Assembly (NCBI GenBank): GCA_030426945.1
Contig: JAUHXL010000008.1
Coordinates: 1-41,804, forward strand
Length of the DNA stretch: 41,804 bases
Reading direction: 5' to 3'
From: a bacterium
GTDB taxonomy: Bacteria; Myxococcota_A; Bradymonadia; UBA7976; UBA1532
A program made the translations under genes and the position numbers. This document shows positions 11,475 through 21,874 of the stretch, piece by piece. Within the stretch, counting starts at the first letter, position 1. Each line of letters opens with the position of its first letter. A model generated the notes under the pieces. The model did no database searches and was not told the DNA's origin. It worked only from the letters and a program-made list of their open reading frames with translations.

Positions 11475-11767
11475 GGCTGATCGCCTGCGCGCTGCTGATC
11501 CTCACCGGCTGCCGCGGCCCGGCGCCCGCGCCGCCCCCGGCGCGACCGGCCGATCACGATCTGCCCTTCCCCGTCGACCACGCCCCGGGCGACGACTGCG
11601 CCCGCTGCCACGGTCCGGACGCCTGCGTCCGGTGCCACCTCGAGCGGGCCCCCCGAGATCACGGCCCGGCCTTCGCCGGCGTCGCGCACGGCGTCGCGGC
11701 CCGCGTCGACGCGGCCCGCTGCGGCGCCTGCCACACCGCCGACGCCTGCGCCTTGTGCCACCGCTGA
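11471..11767 (+). CDS. Small tetraheme c-type cytochrome lipoprotein
   Basis: A 98-residue protein with lipobox LTGC (Cys14) and four CXXCH heme sites: CARCH (43-47), CVRCH (52-56), CGACH (84-88) and CALCH (93-97). The sites form two near-identical pairs with a four-residue gap, suggesting internal duplication. Exactly four other histidines exist (29, 37, 64, 73), enough to be the second axial ligand of every heme, so bis-His low-potential hemes as in c3/c7 cytochromes are likely. It should be membrane-anchored in the periplasm or at the outer membrane. The start overlaps the stop of the barrel protein gene. No cytochrome maturation or reductase genes are in the window. Confidence 0.85.
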   Translation: MRLIACALLILTGCRGPAPAPPPARPADHDLPFPVDHAPGDDCARCHGPDACVRCHLERAPRDHGPAFAGVAHGVAARVDAARCGACHTADACALCHR

Positions 11768-11822
11768 GGGAGCGGCGCGGGCGCGATTGCCGCGCGGGCG
11801 ACCGCTGTGCCAGCATGGCGCC

Positions 11823-13319
11823 ATGCGCACCCGTCACGCACTCCGCCTCGCGGCCGCGGCGATGCTGGTCGCCGGCGCCGCCGACGCCCGAACGCTGTTG
11901 CTCAACGACAGCTTCGCCGAGGGCGACGAGATCGCCTTCTATCCCCGCATGCAAGGCGGCGAGCACTTCACCGTGGTGCTCGACGTGCCCGACGACCACC
12001 CGCAGTACCAGATCTGCCGCCTGCTGATGTTCTTTGGCCCGGCGGGGGACAACGTGGTGACGGTGCGCATCGGCGAGGCCGACGCGGCGGGCGACGAGGC
12101 CGAGCTCATCTGGCAGTCCGATCTGGACGCCTTCCAGGTGTTCGGCAGCCGCAACCAGCTCGCCGCCATCGACCTGCGGGCCTACGGCGTCGTGGCGGAC
12201 GCGCGGCGCATCCGCGTGCTGGTGCGCCACGTCGAGGGCGCCGATGGACCGCCCACCATCGCCGCGGACACCGACGGCATCCAGCCGCAGCGCAACGGGA
12301 TCACGGTCTTCCAGCGCAACGGCACCTGGTTCCGGGGCTTCACCGAGACGCTCGAGCCGGAGGGCCTGCATCCGCGCCCGCCCGGCGACTGGATTCTGCG
12401 GGCCGACATCGTCCGGCCGGGTGAGATGTGCCCGGGCGTGGCCGATCCGCCGCCGGACGTGGGCCCCTTCGACGCCGGCCCGTTGCCCCCCGACCGGGGC
12501 GTGCCCGACGCCGGCCCGCCACCGGTGGACGCGGCCCCGCCGCCCCTCGACGCCGCACCGGTCATGGACGCCGCGCTCCGCGTCGACGCCGCGCCGCCGC
12601 CCCCCGACGCCGCGCCGCGGGTCGACGCGGCGCCCCCGGCGCCGGACGCGCGCCCCGCCGTCGACCAGGGCTTCGGCCCCCTCGAGGTGCGCTCCATCCA
12701 CCCCGACCGCGGCCCGCCCGGCGCCAACGTCGAGGTCGTCATCAACGGGCGCGGGTTCCCGGTCGGCGGCCTCGAGCGCGTCCGCCTGGGCTCGACCCGG
12801 CTGCTCGAGGCGGAGGCGCTCTCCGACAGCACCATCGTCGCCATCGTGCCGGCGGGCATCGCGCCGGGCCCGCACGATCTGACCGTGGAGCGCACCGACG
12901 GCCAGACCGCGATCCTGCCCGCGGCCTACACGGTGATCGGCCCGGGCGCCCTCGCGCTGGACGCGGTGACGCCGGACACGGTCGCCGAGGGCAGCTCGAC
13001 GCGCCTCGCCCTCACCGGGCAGGGCTTCGTCGAGGGCGTCGCGTTCACCATCGGCGGCGCGCCCGTGGTCGACGTCGTGATCGAGAGCCCCACCCTGGCG
13101 CGCGGGACCTTCGCCACCACGCTGACGGCGGGCAGCTACGACGTCGTCGCGTCGCTGGGCGATCAGTCGTCGCGGCTGGTGGCCGCCTTCAGCGTGCGCC
13201 GGCCCAGCAGCAAGAGCAGCGATGGCTGCCGCGCCGCGCCCGGTTCGGGCGGGGGCCGCTGGCCTCTGTGGCTGGGCGTGTGGGCGTGCGCGCTGTGCGT
13301 GCGTCGGCGGCGGCGCTGA
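11823..13319 (+). CDS. IPT/TIG domain surface protein with MYXO-CTERM anchor
   Basis: A 498-residue secreted protein. ATG 11823 gives a clean signal peptide (1-22, ending GAADA). Residues about 23-200 are a beta-rich domain I cannot name. Residues about 205-285 are a low-complexity linker of repeating Pro-Asp-Ala units. Two IPT/TIG immunoglobulin-like domains follow (about 287-375 and 378-455), with the RSIHPDRGPPGANVEVVI and GSSTRLALTGQGF openings. The C-terminus is a tripartite sorting signal: Cys469, a hydrophobic span, and five terminal arginines, typical of MYXO-CTERM proteins that are cleaved and anchored at the outer surface. No sorting protease is encoded nearby. Confidence 0.82.
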   Translation: MRTRHALRLAAAAMLVAGAADARTLLLNDSFAEGDEIAFYPRMQGGEHFTVVLDVPDDHPQYQICRLLMFFGPAGDNVVTVRIGEADAAGDEAELIWQSDLDAFQVFGSRNQLAAIDLRAYGVVADARRIRVLVRHVEGADGPPTIAADTDGIQPQRNGITVFQRNGTWFRGFTETLEPEGLHPRPPGDWILRADIVRPGEMCPGVADPPPDVGPFDAGPLPPDRGVPDAGPPPVDAAPPPLDAAPVMDAALRVDAAPPPPDAAPRVDAAPPAPDARPAVDQGFGPLEVRSIHPDRGPPGANVEVVINGRGFPVGGLERVRLGSTRLLEAEALSDSTIVAIVPAGIAPGPHDLTVERTDGQTAILPAAYTVIGPGALALDAVTPDTVAEGSSTRLALTGQGFVEGVAFTIGGAPVVDVVIESPTLARGTFATTLTAGSYDVVASLGDQSSRLVAAFSVRRPSSKSSDGCRAAPGSGGGRWPLWLGVWACALCVRRRRR

Positions 13320-15292
13320 GCGCGCGGGGCGCCGCGCTGGCGCTGGCGCTCGCGCTGGCGCTGGGCTGCGACGGCGCGCCGACCCGGCAGGCCCCCCCGG
13401 ATGTCGGGCCCCGACCCGACGCCGGCGCCGCGGACGCGTCGCCGCCGGACGCCGCCCTCGCCCGCCTGCTGCACGTCGCGCCCGGCGCCTCGCCCGACGC
13501 CGCCGACGGCCGGCGCGATCACCCCTTCCCGACCCTGCAGGCGGCCTACGAGGCGGCCCGCCCCGGCGACACGGTGCTGCTGCTGCCGGGCGATCATGGC
13601 CCGGCCATCGCGCCCCCCGACGGCGTCGCGCTGTGGGGCAGCGGGGCCATCAACACCACCCTGCAGGGCCCCCTGGTGCTGCGCCGCGCCGGGGCCGACG
13701 TGCGGTCGCTGACCGTGCTGGGCGGCGAGCCGGCGGTGACCGTCCGCGCGTCGGCGTCGCTCGGCGCGGTCGACGTGCGGGCGGGCGTCGGCGAAGGCCT
13801 GCGCGTCGAGGGGGACGCGGTGCTCGAGGACGTGCGCGTGGTCGATACGCGCGCGCCCGACGGCGCCGAGCCGCCGGCCTTCGGACCGGAGGGGCCGTCG
13901 GCGGGGGCCGCGGTGCAGGTGGCGTCCGGTGGGCGGCTCACCTGGCGGGGGGGCGGCGTGGCGGGGGCGTGGTGGATGGGCGTCCGCTCGGCCGGGGGCG
14001 CCCTCACGCTGGACGACGTCGCGGTGACCGATCCGGGCGGGCCTGGCGTGTTCGTCGAAGGAGGCACGTTGGTCGCCCGTGCGCTGGTGGTCGAGCGCGC
14101 GGTGGGGGCGGGCGTGCGCCTGCTCGACGCCGAAGGCGATCTCACCGACCTGCGGATCGTCGACGTCGCCTACGCGAGCGATCAGGGCACGGGCACCGGC
14201 GTGGGCTTCGTCGGGGGCGCCGGCCGGGTGACGCGGCTCACCGTGGTCGGGGGCGAGCGCGGCCTGCGGGTGGCCGGCGGCGCGGTCGTCGAGGGCACCG
14301 GCGTCGACGTGCGGGATGGCACGGGCTCGGGCGTCGGCGTCGCGGGCGCCGAGGCACGCCTGACCGACGTGCGGATCGAGCGCATGGCCAACGGCGGGCT
14401 GCAGGTGGGGCAAGGGGGCGCGTTGGCCGTCGAGCGGGTCGTGGTGATCGACGTTCGGCGCTACGGGCTGCTGGCCTCGCAGGCCAGCGTCGAGGTGACG
14501 GGGCTGCGGATCGAGGGCTCCGCCGCGCGGGGTGTGACGTTGCTGGGCGCGAACGCCCGGCTCGACGACGTCGAGATCGTCGACGCGGCCGACGTGGCGG
14601 TCCAGATCACGGATCCGCCCGCCGAGGGCGGGGTCCACGTCGGCGCGCTGACCGTGCGGGGCGCGCGCGGGGCCGGCGTGGCCGTCTTCGGCCGCGGCGG
14701 CGCGCCGGTGGAGATCGAGGACGCCGAGATCGAAGGCACGCGGCCCGGCGACGGCGATCTCGCCGACGGCGTGCAGCTGTTCGACGCCAAGGCCCACCTG
14801 CGGCGGGTGACGGTGCGCCGCAACGACGGGGCGGGGATCCTCGTCGAGCGAGGGGACGCCGTGCTCGAGGCGGTGGAGGCCGAAGCGAACGGGGGGCCGG
14901 GCCTCGTCGTGGTCGAGCCGACCGGCCCCGTCCTGTCGACCGGCCTCGTGGCGCGGGGCAACGGCGGCCAGAACGTGCTCGTGCTCGGCGGCCTCGTGGA
15001 GCTCCAGGGCGGCGCGCTCGCCGAGGCCCTGCCCGATCCGGCGGAGGGTGCGGGCGACGGCCTCGTGGCGGCGCAGTCCGCGACGGTGGTGCTGCGCGGG
15101 GTCACCGTGCGCGGCAACGGACGCCACGGCGCGGCGGCGCTCGCCCGCAGCGCGCTGCGCATCGAGGGCAACCACTTCGAGCGCAACCACGGGTTCGGCG
15201 TGCAGGTGGGCTGCGACGGATCGTCGCTGGCCGACGAGGGCGGCAACACCTACGCGGGCAACGCCGACGGCGAGCGGGGGGGCTGCCCGTGA
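13295..15292 (+). CDS. Right-handed beta-helix repeat lipoprotein
   Basis: About 665 residues if started at GTG 13295, which overlaps the upstream gene by 25 bases; in-frame GTGs at 13280 and 13286 are alternatives, and no ribosome site separates them. The N-terminus has a hydrophobic signal with lipobox LALGC, then a Pro/Asp/Ala linker. From about residue 60 the pattern LHVAPGASPDAADGRRDHPF and TLQAAYEAARPGDTVLLLPG matches the opening of DUF1565/pectate-lyase-like parallel beta-helices. The next roughly 570 residues are repeating short strands (for example VEGTGVDVRDGTGSGVGV). This fold often binds or cleaves polysaccharide, but no catalytic residues could be assigned. Confidence 0.8.
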   Translation: MRASAAALSARGAALALALALALGCDGAPTRQAPPDVGPRPDAGAADASPPDAALARLLHVAPGASPDAADGRRDHPFPTLQAAYEAARPGDTVLLLPGDHGPAIAPPDGVALWGSGAINTTLQGPLVLRRAGADVRSLTVLGGEPAVTVRASASLGAVDVRAGVGEGLRVEGDAVLEDVRVVDTRAPDGAEPPAFGPEGPSAGAAVQVASGGRLTWRGGGVAGAWWMGVRSAGGALTLDDVAVTDPGGPGVFVEGGTLVARALVVERAVGAGVRLLDAEGDLTDLRIVDVAYASDQGTGTGVGFVGGAGRVTRLTVVGGERGLRVAGGAVVEGTGVDVRDGTGSGVGVAGAEARLTDVRIERMANGGLQVGQGGALAVERVVVIDVRRYGLLASQASVEVTGLRIEGSAARGVTLLGANARLDDVEIVDAADVAVQITDPPAEGGVHVGALTVRGARGAGVAVFGRGGAPVEIEDAEIEGTRPGDGDLADGVQLFDAKAHLRRVTVRRNDGAGILVERGDAVLEAVEAEANGGPGLVVVEPTGPVLSTGLVARGNGGQNVLVLGGLVELQGGALAEALPDPAEGAGDGLVAAQSATVVLRGVTVRGNGRHGAAALARSALRIEGNHFERNHGFGVQVGCDGSSLADEGGNTYAGNADGERGGCP

Positions 15293-15305
15293 GGGGGCCT
15301 GCCGA

Positions 15306-15363
15306 CGGATTCGCACGATAACGGCGCACGGATCGATGCGGGCGCCGTTATCGTGCGAATCCG
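15306..15363. terminator. Long perfect hairpin between convergent genes
   Basis: A perfect inverted repeat with 22-base arms (15306-15327 and 15342-15363) and a 14-base loop lies between the stop of the beta-helix gene and the stop of the radical SAM gene. It likely works as a bidirectional terminator, although neither side has a T-run. The perfection and AT-containing arms are unusual for such GC-rich DNA. Confidence 0.6.
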
Positions 15364-15373
15364 CCCGGGCGCG

Positions 15374-15985
15374 TCAGCCCCGCCCCCCCGGCTCGCCGAT
15401 GTCGCGCACGAGTCGGCGCAGCCCCGCGTCGGGGAAGCCGCTGAGCAGCAGGCCGCCGTCCTCGCCGACGTGCAGCTCGGCCACCCCCGCGCCGGCGGGC
15501 TGCCCCGGGGGCAGCGCCCGGCCCAGCACCCACAGCCGTTGATTGCGCGACGCCCGCCAGGGGCGCGCCCCTGGCCGCCGGACCTCGTAGGGGCCGTCGA
15601 CCAGCGCGTCGAGCGCCGCGAGGAGCGCGCCCGCCCCCGCCGGGGCCGTCGGGCCGCGCAGCGCCTCGAGCCGATAGCCCGTGAAGGCCATCAGGTGCAG
15701 CGCCGGGTGGCGGGAGCGCAGGGCGGCGGCGACCTCGGCCAGGGCCGCCGCCTGCTGGAAGGGCTCGCCCCCCGAGAACGTGACGCCGACGTGCTGGGGG
15801 CCGAGGGCCGCCGACAGGCGCTCGGTCGCCGCGGTGAGCGACCACCCCTCGGCGGCGGCCGCGTGGGTCGAAGGGTTGAAGCAGCCGGGACAGGCCAGAT
15901 CGCAGCCCTGCACCCAGAGCACCGCCCGCAGGCCGGGGCCGTTCACGCGCGAGCCCGCCACGAACCCCGCCACCCCCAGCCTCAT
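15374..15985 (-). CDS. Radical SAM protein with single 4Fe-4S cluster (NrdG-like activase fold)
   Basis: A 203-residue protein with the compact activase-type radical SAM domain. Cys28, Cys32 and Cys35 form the CX3CX2C cluster site within the GCDLACPGCFNPST segment, and VTFSGGEPFQ is the SAM-binding GGE-type motif. The opening GPGLRAVLWVQGC is typical of the NrdG/PFL-activase-like group, whose members generate a glycyl radical on a partner enzyme. No glycyl radical enzyme is visible here, so the substrate is unknown and I do not call it NrdG. ATG 15985 has a good GAGGTGAG ribosome site. It is divergent from the sigma-54 activator gene, which might control it. Confidence 0.85.
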   Translation of the reverse strand: MRLGVAGFVAGSRVNGPGLRAVLWVQGCDLACPGCFNPSTHAAAAEGWSLTAATERLSAALGPQHVGVTFSGGEPFQQAAALAEVAAALRSRHPALHLMAFTGYRLEALRGPTAPAGAGALLAALDALVDGPYEVRRPGARPWRASRNQRLWVLGRALPPGQPAGAGVAELHVGEDGGLLLSGFPDAGLRRLVRDIGEPGGRG

Positions 15986-16014
15986 CGCCTCACCTCGAGA
16001 TCCCGTCGCCGGGA

Positions 16015-16053
16015 AAAATGAAAAAAGTGGGCGGGTCGGCGCAACAACCGCCC
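16015..16053 (-). terminator. Intrinsic-terminator-like element in radical SAM leader
   Basis: On the minus strand, GGGCGG (16053-16048) pairs with CCGCCC (16034-16029) around a 13-base loop and is followed two bases later by six consecutive T and a second T-rich stretch. Runs like this are rare in the window. It lies in the 5' leader of the radical SAM gene, so it might act as an attenuator. The stem is only six base pairs, so the call is tentative. Confidence 0.4.
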
Positions 16054-16104
16054 GCGCTGTCCGATAGAGGCCCGCCGCGCTGGGGCGGTGAGGCGGAGGC
16101 AGAC

Positions 16105-17007
<903 letters not shown>

Positions 17008-17033
17008 TGACGCCGCCCTCCACCGCCGCGGCC

Positions 17034-19838
17034 TCAGGGCCGGATCTCGCGCAGGAAGACGGCGGCCGCCGCGTGATCGCCCCGGCCCGGCTTCGGTACG
17101 CCGTCACCATCGGCGTCCTCGCCCTCGCCCAGCTCGCCGGTCAGCCAGGTCTCGGCGGCGCGCAGGCCGTCGCGGATCCAGCGGTCGTGGAAGCGCGCGC
17201 GGCGCGCGCCGATGAGGGGCGCGATGCCCGCCGCCTCGGCGGCGCCCAGGGCGTCGACCACCCGGGCCGCCAGCGCGGGCCCGTAGACGTAGACCGGATC
17301 ACCCAGCGTCGTCTGCCAGGCGCCGACCGCGTCGTCCCACCAGATCGCCTCCAGCCGCGCCCAGAGGATCTCGGCGGCCTGCCGCGCGGGGTTGTTGCCG
17401 GCCTGGGCCTCGAGCGCCAGGGCCTCGAGGGCCGCGAGCTGCGTCGACAGCAGCGGCATCGCGAGGTCCGCGGGCTCGCCCAGCGCGCCGCCGGGCAGGA
17501 AGTCGCCGTCCGGGCCGCGCAGCTGCTCGGTCAGGTAGACCGTCGCGAGGGGCAGCAGGGCGTCGGCGTCCAGGTTCGTCGGGCCGTCCATCGCCGCGCG
17601 GCGCAAGGCGACCATCGCGTCGGCGTGGGCCGCGGTGTCGACGCGGGCGGCGCGGCCCGAGCGCGGCGACCACGAGGCGGCGAAGGCGCCCGCGTCGGCG
17701 TCCCACGCGCGGTCGGCCAGCGCCGCCGCGGTGGCGCGGAGGACGCGCTCGGCCAGCAGCGGGCCGGAAGGCCAGGCGTCGCTGCCGGCGAGCGGGCCCT
17801 CGGTGAACAGGGCCCGCCGGGTCTGGCTCAACCGGAACAGCTCGACCGCCGCGCGCAGCAGCCAGGCCTGCGGGCCGGTCTCGAAGAGGGCGCTGTCGAG
17901 GCGCAGCTGGTCGACGCGGCGGGGCAGCCCCATGGGATCCGGCCCCTCGACGACCGCGACGCGCGCCGCGACGTAGCCGCCTTCGGTCAAGGCCCCCAGC
18001 GCCTCGGTGGTCGGATCCACCGCCAGAGCCTCCACCGCGTAGGACAAGGCCGCCGCAGCCAGATCGAGGGCGAGCAGCGCCAGCGCGCCCTCGCGCCCGC
18101 TCGGACCCGGCGCGGTGGCGAGGGCGTCGCCCGGCGCGCCGTCGGCGAGCCAGGCCTCGATCTGCTGCACCTGCGCCGCCGGCGCCGGATCGACGGGGTG
18201 CTCGGTCAGGCCCGCCAGCAGGCCCGCCAGGGGGCCGGGCGCCAGCAGCCCGGCCCGCTGCAGATCAGCGCGGGTGCCCAGCTCGGGCCGGACCCCGCCG
18301 TCGCGGTGGCAGCCGCCGCAGCGCAGCGCGAGCACCGGCGCGACGGCGGTGGACCACTGATCGTCGCCGGTGGGGTGCTGCACCAGCGTGCCGGTGCGCG
18401 CGCGGGCGGCCAGCGCGCGCAGCCCGCCCGCGAGCGTGTCCGGGGTGGTCACCCGGTCGACGGCGCGCGCGCCCTGCCAGCGGATCCGCCCGTAGTCGTC
18501 GTCCCAGGCCGGACGGCCGTCGGCGGTGTCGTCGCCCAGGGGCGCCGCCAGCAGGCTGCTTCGGGCCGCCAGGTAGAACAGGGCGGTCGGGTAGAAGCGC
18601 GCCGGCAGGCCGCCCGCGGCGCGCTCCGTCAGCGCGGCCACGCGGGCGTCCCAGGCGTCGTCGACGGCGCTGCCGTCCCCGTCGAGATCGCCCGGACCCG
18701 CGCCCGCGGCGGCGTCGGCCACGGGCCCGGGCGCGTGGAGGGCGTGGGGCCCCCCGCCCGCCTGCAGGGTGTAGCCGTCGATGGTCGTGCGCCCCGCCGA
18801 CCACGCCGCCCAGTCGTCGCCCAGGGTCGAGGCCTCCGGGCGCCCGGCGAGGACCCCCGCCCCGTCCATCAACGCGCCCGCCAGCCACAGGCCGCCGGCC
18901 ACCGGGAACAGGGTCGCGTCGGCGCCGACCTGCGGCGCGCGGGCGGTGCGCGGGCCCACTCGGTAGGTCTCGGTCCGGACCGCCTCGAGGTTGCCGCCGG
19001 CGTCCACCGCCCGGAAGCGCAGCGTGGTGTCGCCGTCGAGGAGGATCGGGTCGACGTACAGCGGGGACGCCTCCGTCGGCGTGCCGCCGTCGGTCGTGTA
19101 GTGCAGCCGCGCCGCGGCGTCGTCGACCAGCAGGCGGACCGTCACGGGGCCGAGGTAGCGCCCGCCGGTCGGCCAGGCCCGCGACACCGGGGCCAGGGTG
19201 TCGATGTCGTAGCGGGCGGCCACGGGCTCCGACAGGTTGCCGGCCGTGTCGCGGGCGACGAAGCGCAGCAGCGTCGACGATAGCACCTCGAAGTCCACCG
19301 GCAGGGCGCGCTCCTCGGTGCCCGGGTTGCCCGGCAAGGGCGAGCTGCCGTCGACGGTGTAGAACAGCGTCGCGGGCTCGTCGGCGGTCACCTCGACCGT
19401 CACCGGACCTTCGAACGCGCCCGGCGGCGGCGAGACCGTCAGGGTGGGCCCCTGCCGGTCGAAGCGGATCTCTGCGTGATGAGGCGCCTCGACGTTGCCG
19501 GCGAGGTCGATCGTGAACCAGCGGAGGGTGGTGTCCTGCGTCAACGTCAGCGTGGCGTTGAGACCGCCGGTGGTGGTGTTGGGGGCGCCCCGCGCCGGCT
19601 CCGAGCCGTCGGTGGAGTAGTAGAAGGTCACCGGCTCGTCGGCTTCGAAGCGCACCCGCAGCTGCGAGACGCTGGTCACCAACGGAGTGGGGCCGAGGAC
19701 GGCGTCGCCCCCCGCCGAGAAGAGGGCGCGCGCGAGGCTCGCGGGCGGCGTCGTATCGGCCGGGGGCGGGACCGTCTCGCCGTCGCAGCCCGCGAAGGCG
19801 AAGAGGACGGCCAGGGCGAAGCTGCTCGGTCGACGCAC
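17034..19838 (-). CDS. Large lipoprotein with three chitobiase-C-like repeats and one heme c site
   Basis: 934 residues from GTG 19838, chosen for a GGAGG five bases upstream and an immediate lipoprotein signal (lipobox FAGC, Cys18). Three tandem beta-sandwich modules (about 55-125, 130-205, 210-280) carry the [10 protein letters not shown] / [10 protein letters not shown] / [10 protein letters not shown] signature of CHB_HEX_C-type domains. A cytochrome-like segment holds a single CGGCH (507-511) in the context [14 protein letters not shown], ending with [13 protein letters not shown] as in planctomycete-type cytochrome c domains. The usual axial Met-Pro is replaced by EHP. Two Asp-rich DGDG stretches may bind calcium. 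The C-terminal 350 residues are alpha-helical and unassigned. It probably acts at the periplasmic face or surface. Confidence 0.75.
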   Translation of the reverse strand: MRRPSSFALAVLFAFAGCDGETVPPPADTTPPASLARALFSAGGDAVLGPTPLVTSVSQLRVRFEADEPVTFYYSTDGSEPARGAPNTTTGGLNATLTLTQDTTLRWFTIDLAGNVEAPHHAEIRFDRQGPTLTVSPPPGAFEGPVTVEVTADEPATLFYTVDGSSPLPGNPGTEERALPVDFEVLSSTLLRFVARDTAGNLSEPVAARYDIDTLAPVSRAWPTGGRYLGPVTVRLLVDDAAARLHYTTDGGTPTEASPLYVDPILLDGDTTLRFRAVDAGGNLEAVRTETYRVGPRTARAPQVGADATLFPVAGGLWLAGALMDGAGVLAGRPEASTLGDDWAAWSAGRTTIDGYTLQAGGGPHALHAPGPVADAAAGAGPGDLDGDGSAVDDAWDARVAALTERAAGGLPARFYPTALFYLAARSSLLAAPLGDDTADGRPAWDDDYGRIRWQGARAVDRVTTPDTLAGGLRALAARARTGTLVQHPTGDDQWSTAVAPVLALRCGGCHRDGGVRPELGTRADLQRAGLLAPGPLAGLLAGLTEHPVDPAPAAQVQQIEAWLADGAPGDALATAPGPSGREGALALLALDLAAAALSYAVEALAVDPTTEALGALTEGGYVAARVAVVEGPDPMGLPRRVDQLRLDSALFETGPQAWLLRAAVELFRLSQTRRALFTEGPLAGSDAWPSGPLLAERVLRATAAALADRAWDADAGAFAASWSPRSGRAARVDTAAHADAMVALRRAAMDGPTNLDADALLPLATVYLTEQLRGPDGDFLPGGALGEPADLAMPLLSTQLAALEALALEAQAGNNPARQAAEILWARLEAIWWDDAVGAWQTTLGDPVYVYGPALAARVVDALGAAEAAGIAPLIGARRARFHDRWIRDGLRAAETWLTGELGEGEDADGDGVPKPGRGDHAAAAVFLREIRP

Positions 19839-19868
19839 GATAACCTCCGCTGTACCGGCCCGCGGGCT

Positions 19869-19897
19869 ACCGTAGAGCCGCCCCCCGCGGGCGTCAA
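19869..19897 (-). promoter_or_regulatory. Predicted sigma-70-type promoter of the 934-residue lipoprotein gene
   Basis: Minus-strand TTGACG (19897-19892, five of six consensus) is separated by exactly 17 bases from TACGGT (19874-19869). It lies about 30 bases before the GTG at 19838 and upstream of its GGAGG. This is the best promoter match seen in the window. Confidence 0.6.
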
Positions 19898-19943
19898 ATA
19901 CGCAACATCCCGCCGTCGCTGCGGGGTTCTCCGCGCGTCGGCC

Positions 19944-19972
19944 TTGTCTCGAAGCCGCGCTGTGTGCAGAGT
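19944..19972 (+). promoter_or_regulatory. Possible promoter of typA
   Basis: TTGTCT (19944-19949), 17 bases, then CAGAGT (19967-19972). The -10 ends eight bases before the typA ATG, so a transcript from it would be leaderless or nearly so. No convincing Shine-Dalgarno sequence precedes that ATG. The -10 match is weak. Confidence 0.35.
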
Positions 19973-19980
19973 GCCGCGCC

Positions 19981-21798
<1,818 letters not shown>

Positions 21799-21813
21799 GG
21801 GCGGGGCTGGCCT

Positions 21814-21847
21814 CGTTCGGGGCGTGCGCCGCGCAGCGCCCCGAACG
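21814..21847. terminator. Hairpin after typA, convergent with the next gene
   Basis: Perfect 11-base arms (21814-21824 and 21837-21847). The 12-base loop can itself pair four more bases (21825-21828 with 21832-21835), leaving one bulged G. It lies 15 bases after the typA stop and 27 bases before the convergent gene's stop. It lacks a T-run on either side, as is common in this GC-rich DNA. Confidence 0.6.
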
Positions 21848-21874
21848 CGCAGCAGGCTGCTCGCCGCGCCCCGC

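Noticed and set aside
11775-11795. Six-base inverted repeat after the tetraheme gene
   Set aside because: Arms are short and pure GC, expected by chance in this composition; no T-run follows.
12430-12665. Repetitive stretch considered as a tandem repeat or CRISPR-like array
   Set aside because: Units are irregular and encode an in-frame Pro-Asp-Ala linker between two folded parts of a secreted protein. There are no constant repeats with unique spacers.
15374-15985. Naming the radical SAM protein NrdG
   Set aside because: No nrdD or other glycyl radical enzyme is present, and activases of this fold serve many partners.
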